The translations under genes were made by a program, and so were the position numbers. Below the pieces are notes generated by a model. It worked only from the letters and a program-made list of their open reading frames with translations. It did no database searches and had not been told where the DNA came from. Shown here in pieces: positions 32,090 to 32,589 of a stretch of DNA of 32,589 nt. Position 1 is the stretch's first letter. Each line of letters opens with the position of its first letter. Origin of the DNA: UBA10364 sp049611965 (lineage in GTDB: Bacteria > Bacteroidota > Bacteroidia > Flavobacteriales > Schleiferiaceae); the NCBI GenBank assembly GCA_049611965.1, contig JBMZBC010000024.1:1-32589 (forward strand). Reading direction: 5' to 3'.

Positions 32090-32589
32090 ATGGCAATGGA
32101 ATCCAAAGTCCCGAAGGCAGCCAATTCTTTTCAAGCGTCAAGAACTGATCGGTGCCCGCCGTAAACGCCACATTGGGAATTTCATCACCGGGGCACAATC
32201 GATCTCTACGCTGCTCAATTCCATTAACATAGGTGTAAAGTATCCAATAATATCCCTGCGGTATTTCAGAAGCGTCAAAGCGTAGTGACCACCCCTCCCA
32301 TTCATAATGAAGCCCGGACAAATCGTAGAGTGTTTCTCGCACTGTATAGAACGGACCTTCAAAATATAGCTCGCCCATACCCGTCCTGTTGTAAACTACG
32401 ACCTCTTCCCCATCGAAAGGATAAGAGTGAAGGTTGTATTGGCTCTTTCGAATACCTGGATGTGATAGACTGTAGCTCTCTTTTCCTGTGGCCAATTCAT
32501 ATATAGCCGCATCCTGATAGGCATCTAAGAACACTACATTCTCTTTCGAGTTGATCTCGCGAACGCCGTCCCTGAAATGATCGTTCAAA
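32088..32589 (-). CDS. Unrecognised protein, 5' end outside window; possible CHU_C-like region
   Basis: About 167 residues of the C-terminal part of a longer protein; the frame continues off the right edge and the first codon visible is not a believable start. I do not recognise it. The segment EEVVVYNRTGMGELYFEGPF and, further on, YEWEGWSLRFDASEIPQGYYW resemble the NRWG..VFE ... WDG ... G.YYY pattern of type B (CHU_C) T9SS sorting domains, but here 37 residues follow the pattern, and such domains normally end the protein. The C terminus is Trp/Pro-rich (LPSGLWIPLP). It is convergent with trxB. The evidence for a sorting domain is weak. Confidence 0.55.
   Translation of the reverse strand, partial: LNDHFRDGVREINSKENVVFLDAYQDAAIYELATGKESYSLSHPGIRKSQYNLHSYPFDGEEVVVYNRTGMGELYFEGPFYTVRETLYDLSGLHYEWEGWSLRFDASEIPQGYYWILYTYVNGIEQRRDRLCPGDEIPNVAFTAGTDQFLTLEKNWLPSGLWIPLP

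Noticed and set aside
1..32589. Mobile elements, CRISPR arrays, prophage or defence systems
   Set aside because: No transposase, integrase, regularly spaced repeats, Cas, restriction or toxin-antitoxin genes were recognisable anywhere; gene content is mostly core with some surface-protein genes.

Overview
The window reads as a chromosomal segment of a marine-type Bacteroidota bacterium, most likely order Flavobacteriales (Cryomorphaceae/Schleiferiaceae-like; this placement is inference). The grounds are: two secreted proteins ending in type IX secretion (T9SS type A) sorting domains; a ribosomal protein S16 with a long Ala/Glu tail; an extended NusB and an extended signal peptidase I of the kind found in this phylum; the neighbourhood parA-parB-DUF5683-dapB-lepB-WbqC; promoter -7 elements matching TAnnTTTG; and a tRNA gene without an encoded CCA end. 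Coding density is high. No gap longer than 300 bases lacks a gene, and I saw no insertion sequence, prophage, CRISPR array or defence island.

Layout. 1-2187 (+): rpsP (5' end cut off), rimM, a small membrane protein and a TrmN6-type tRNA methyltransferase, a tight translation/tRNA operon. 2184-3536 (-): saccharopine dehydrogenase-like enzyme, convergent with it. 3657-7802 (+): DUF423 membrane protein, pckA with a strong terminator, a PIN-PhoH ATPase and a DHFR/RibD-like reductase. 7778-10962 (-): nusB, a DUF1573 lipoprotein, yajC, a terminator, then a YbbR-domain protein and coaE. 11100-12854 (+): an ABC exporter half-transporter divergent from nusB. 12947-18220 (+): chromosome partitioning (parA, parB), DUF5683, dapB, lepB, WbqC. 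18234-21757 (+): acyl-CoA carboxylase beta subunit overlapped by a T9SS-secreted protein. 21853-21966 (+): a 37-codon small gene with its own terminator. 21993-23366 (-): sodium:solute symporter. 23523-28310 (+): AT-rich Crp/Fnr-like regulator followed by a 1380-residue modular cell-surface protein. 28363-30988 (-): unknown secreted/membrane protein, tRNA-Pro(GGG), alpha/beta-hydrolase lipoprotein, and a second lipoprotein. 31093-32034 (+): trxB with a terminator. 32088-32589 (-): 3' part of an unrecognised protein.

Most of the window is core metabolism and information processing: ribosome maturation, gluconeogenesis, CoA and lysine/peptidoglycan precursor synthesis, protein export, chromosome segregation and thiol redox. 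The accessory part is concentrated between about 19.9 and 32.6 kb. The points that best repay a second look are the 37-residue small gene at 21853-21966, the regulator plus giant MAM/Fn3/PKD surface protein at 23523-28310, the unrecognised secreted/membrane protein at 28363-29223, and the terminator between yajC and the YbbR gene. I did not find a convincing undescribed multi-gene system.
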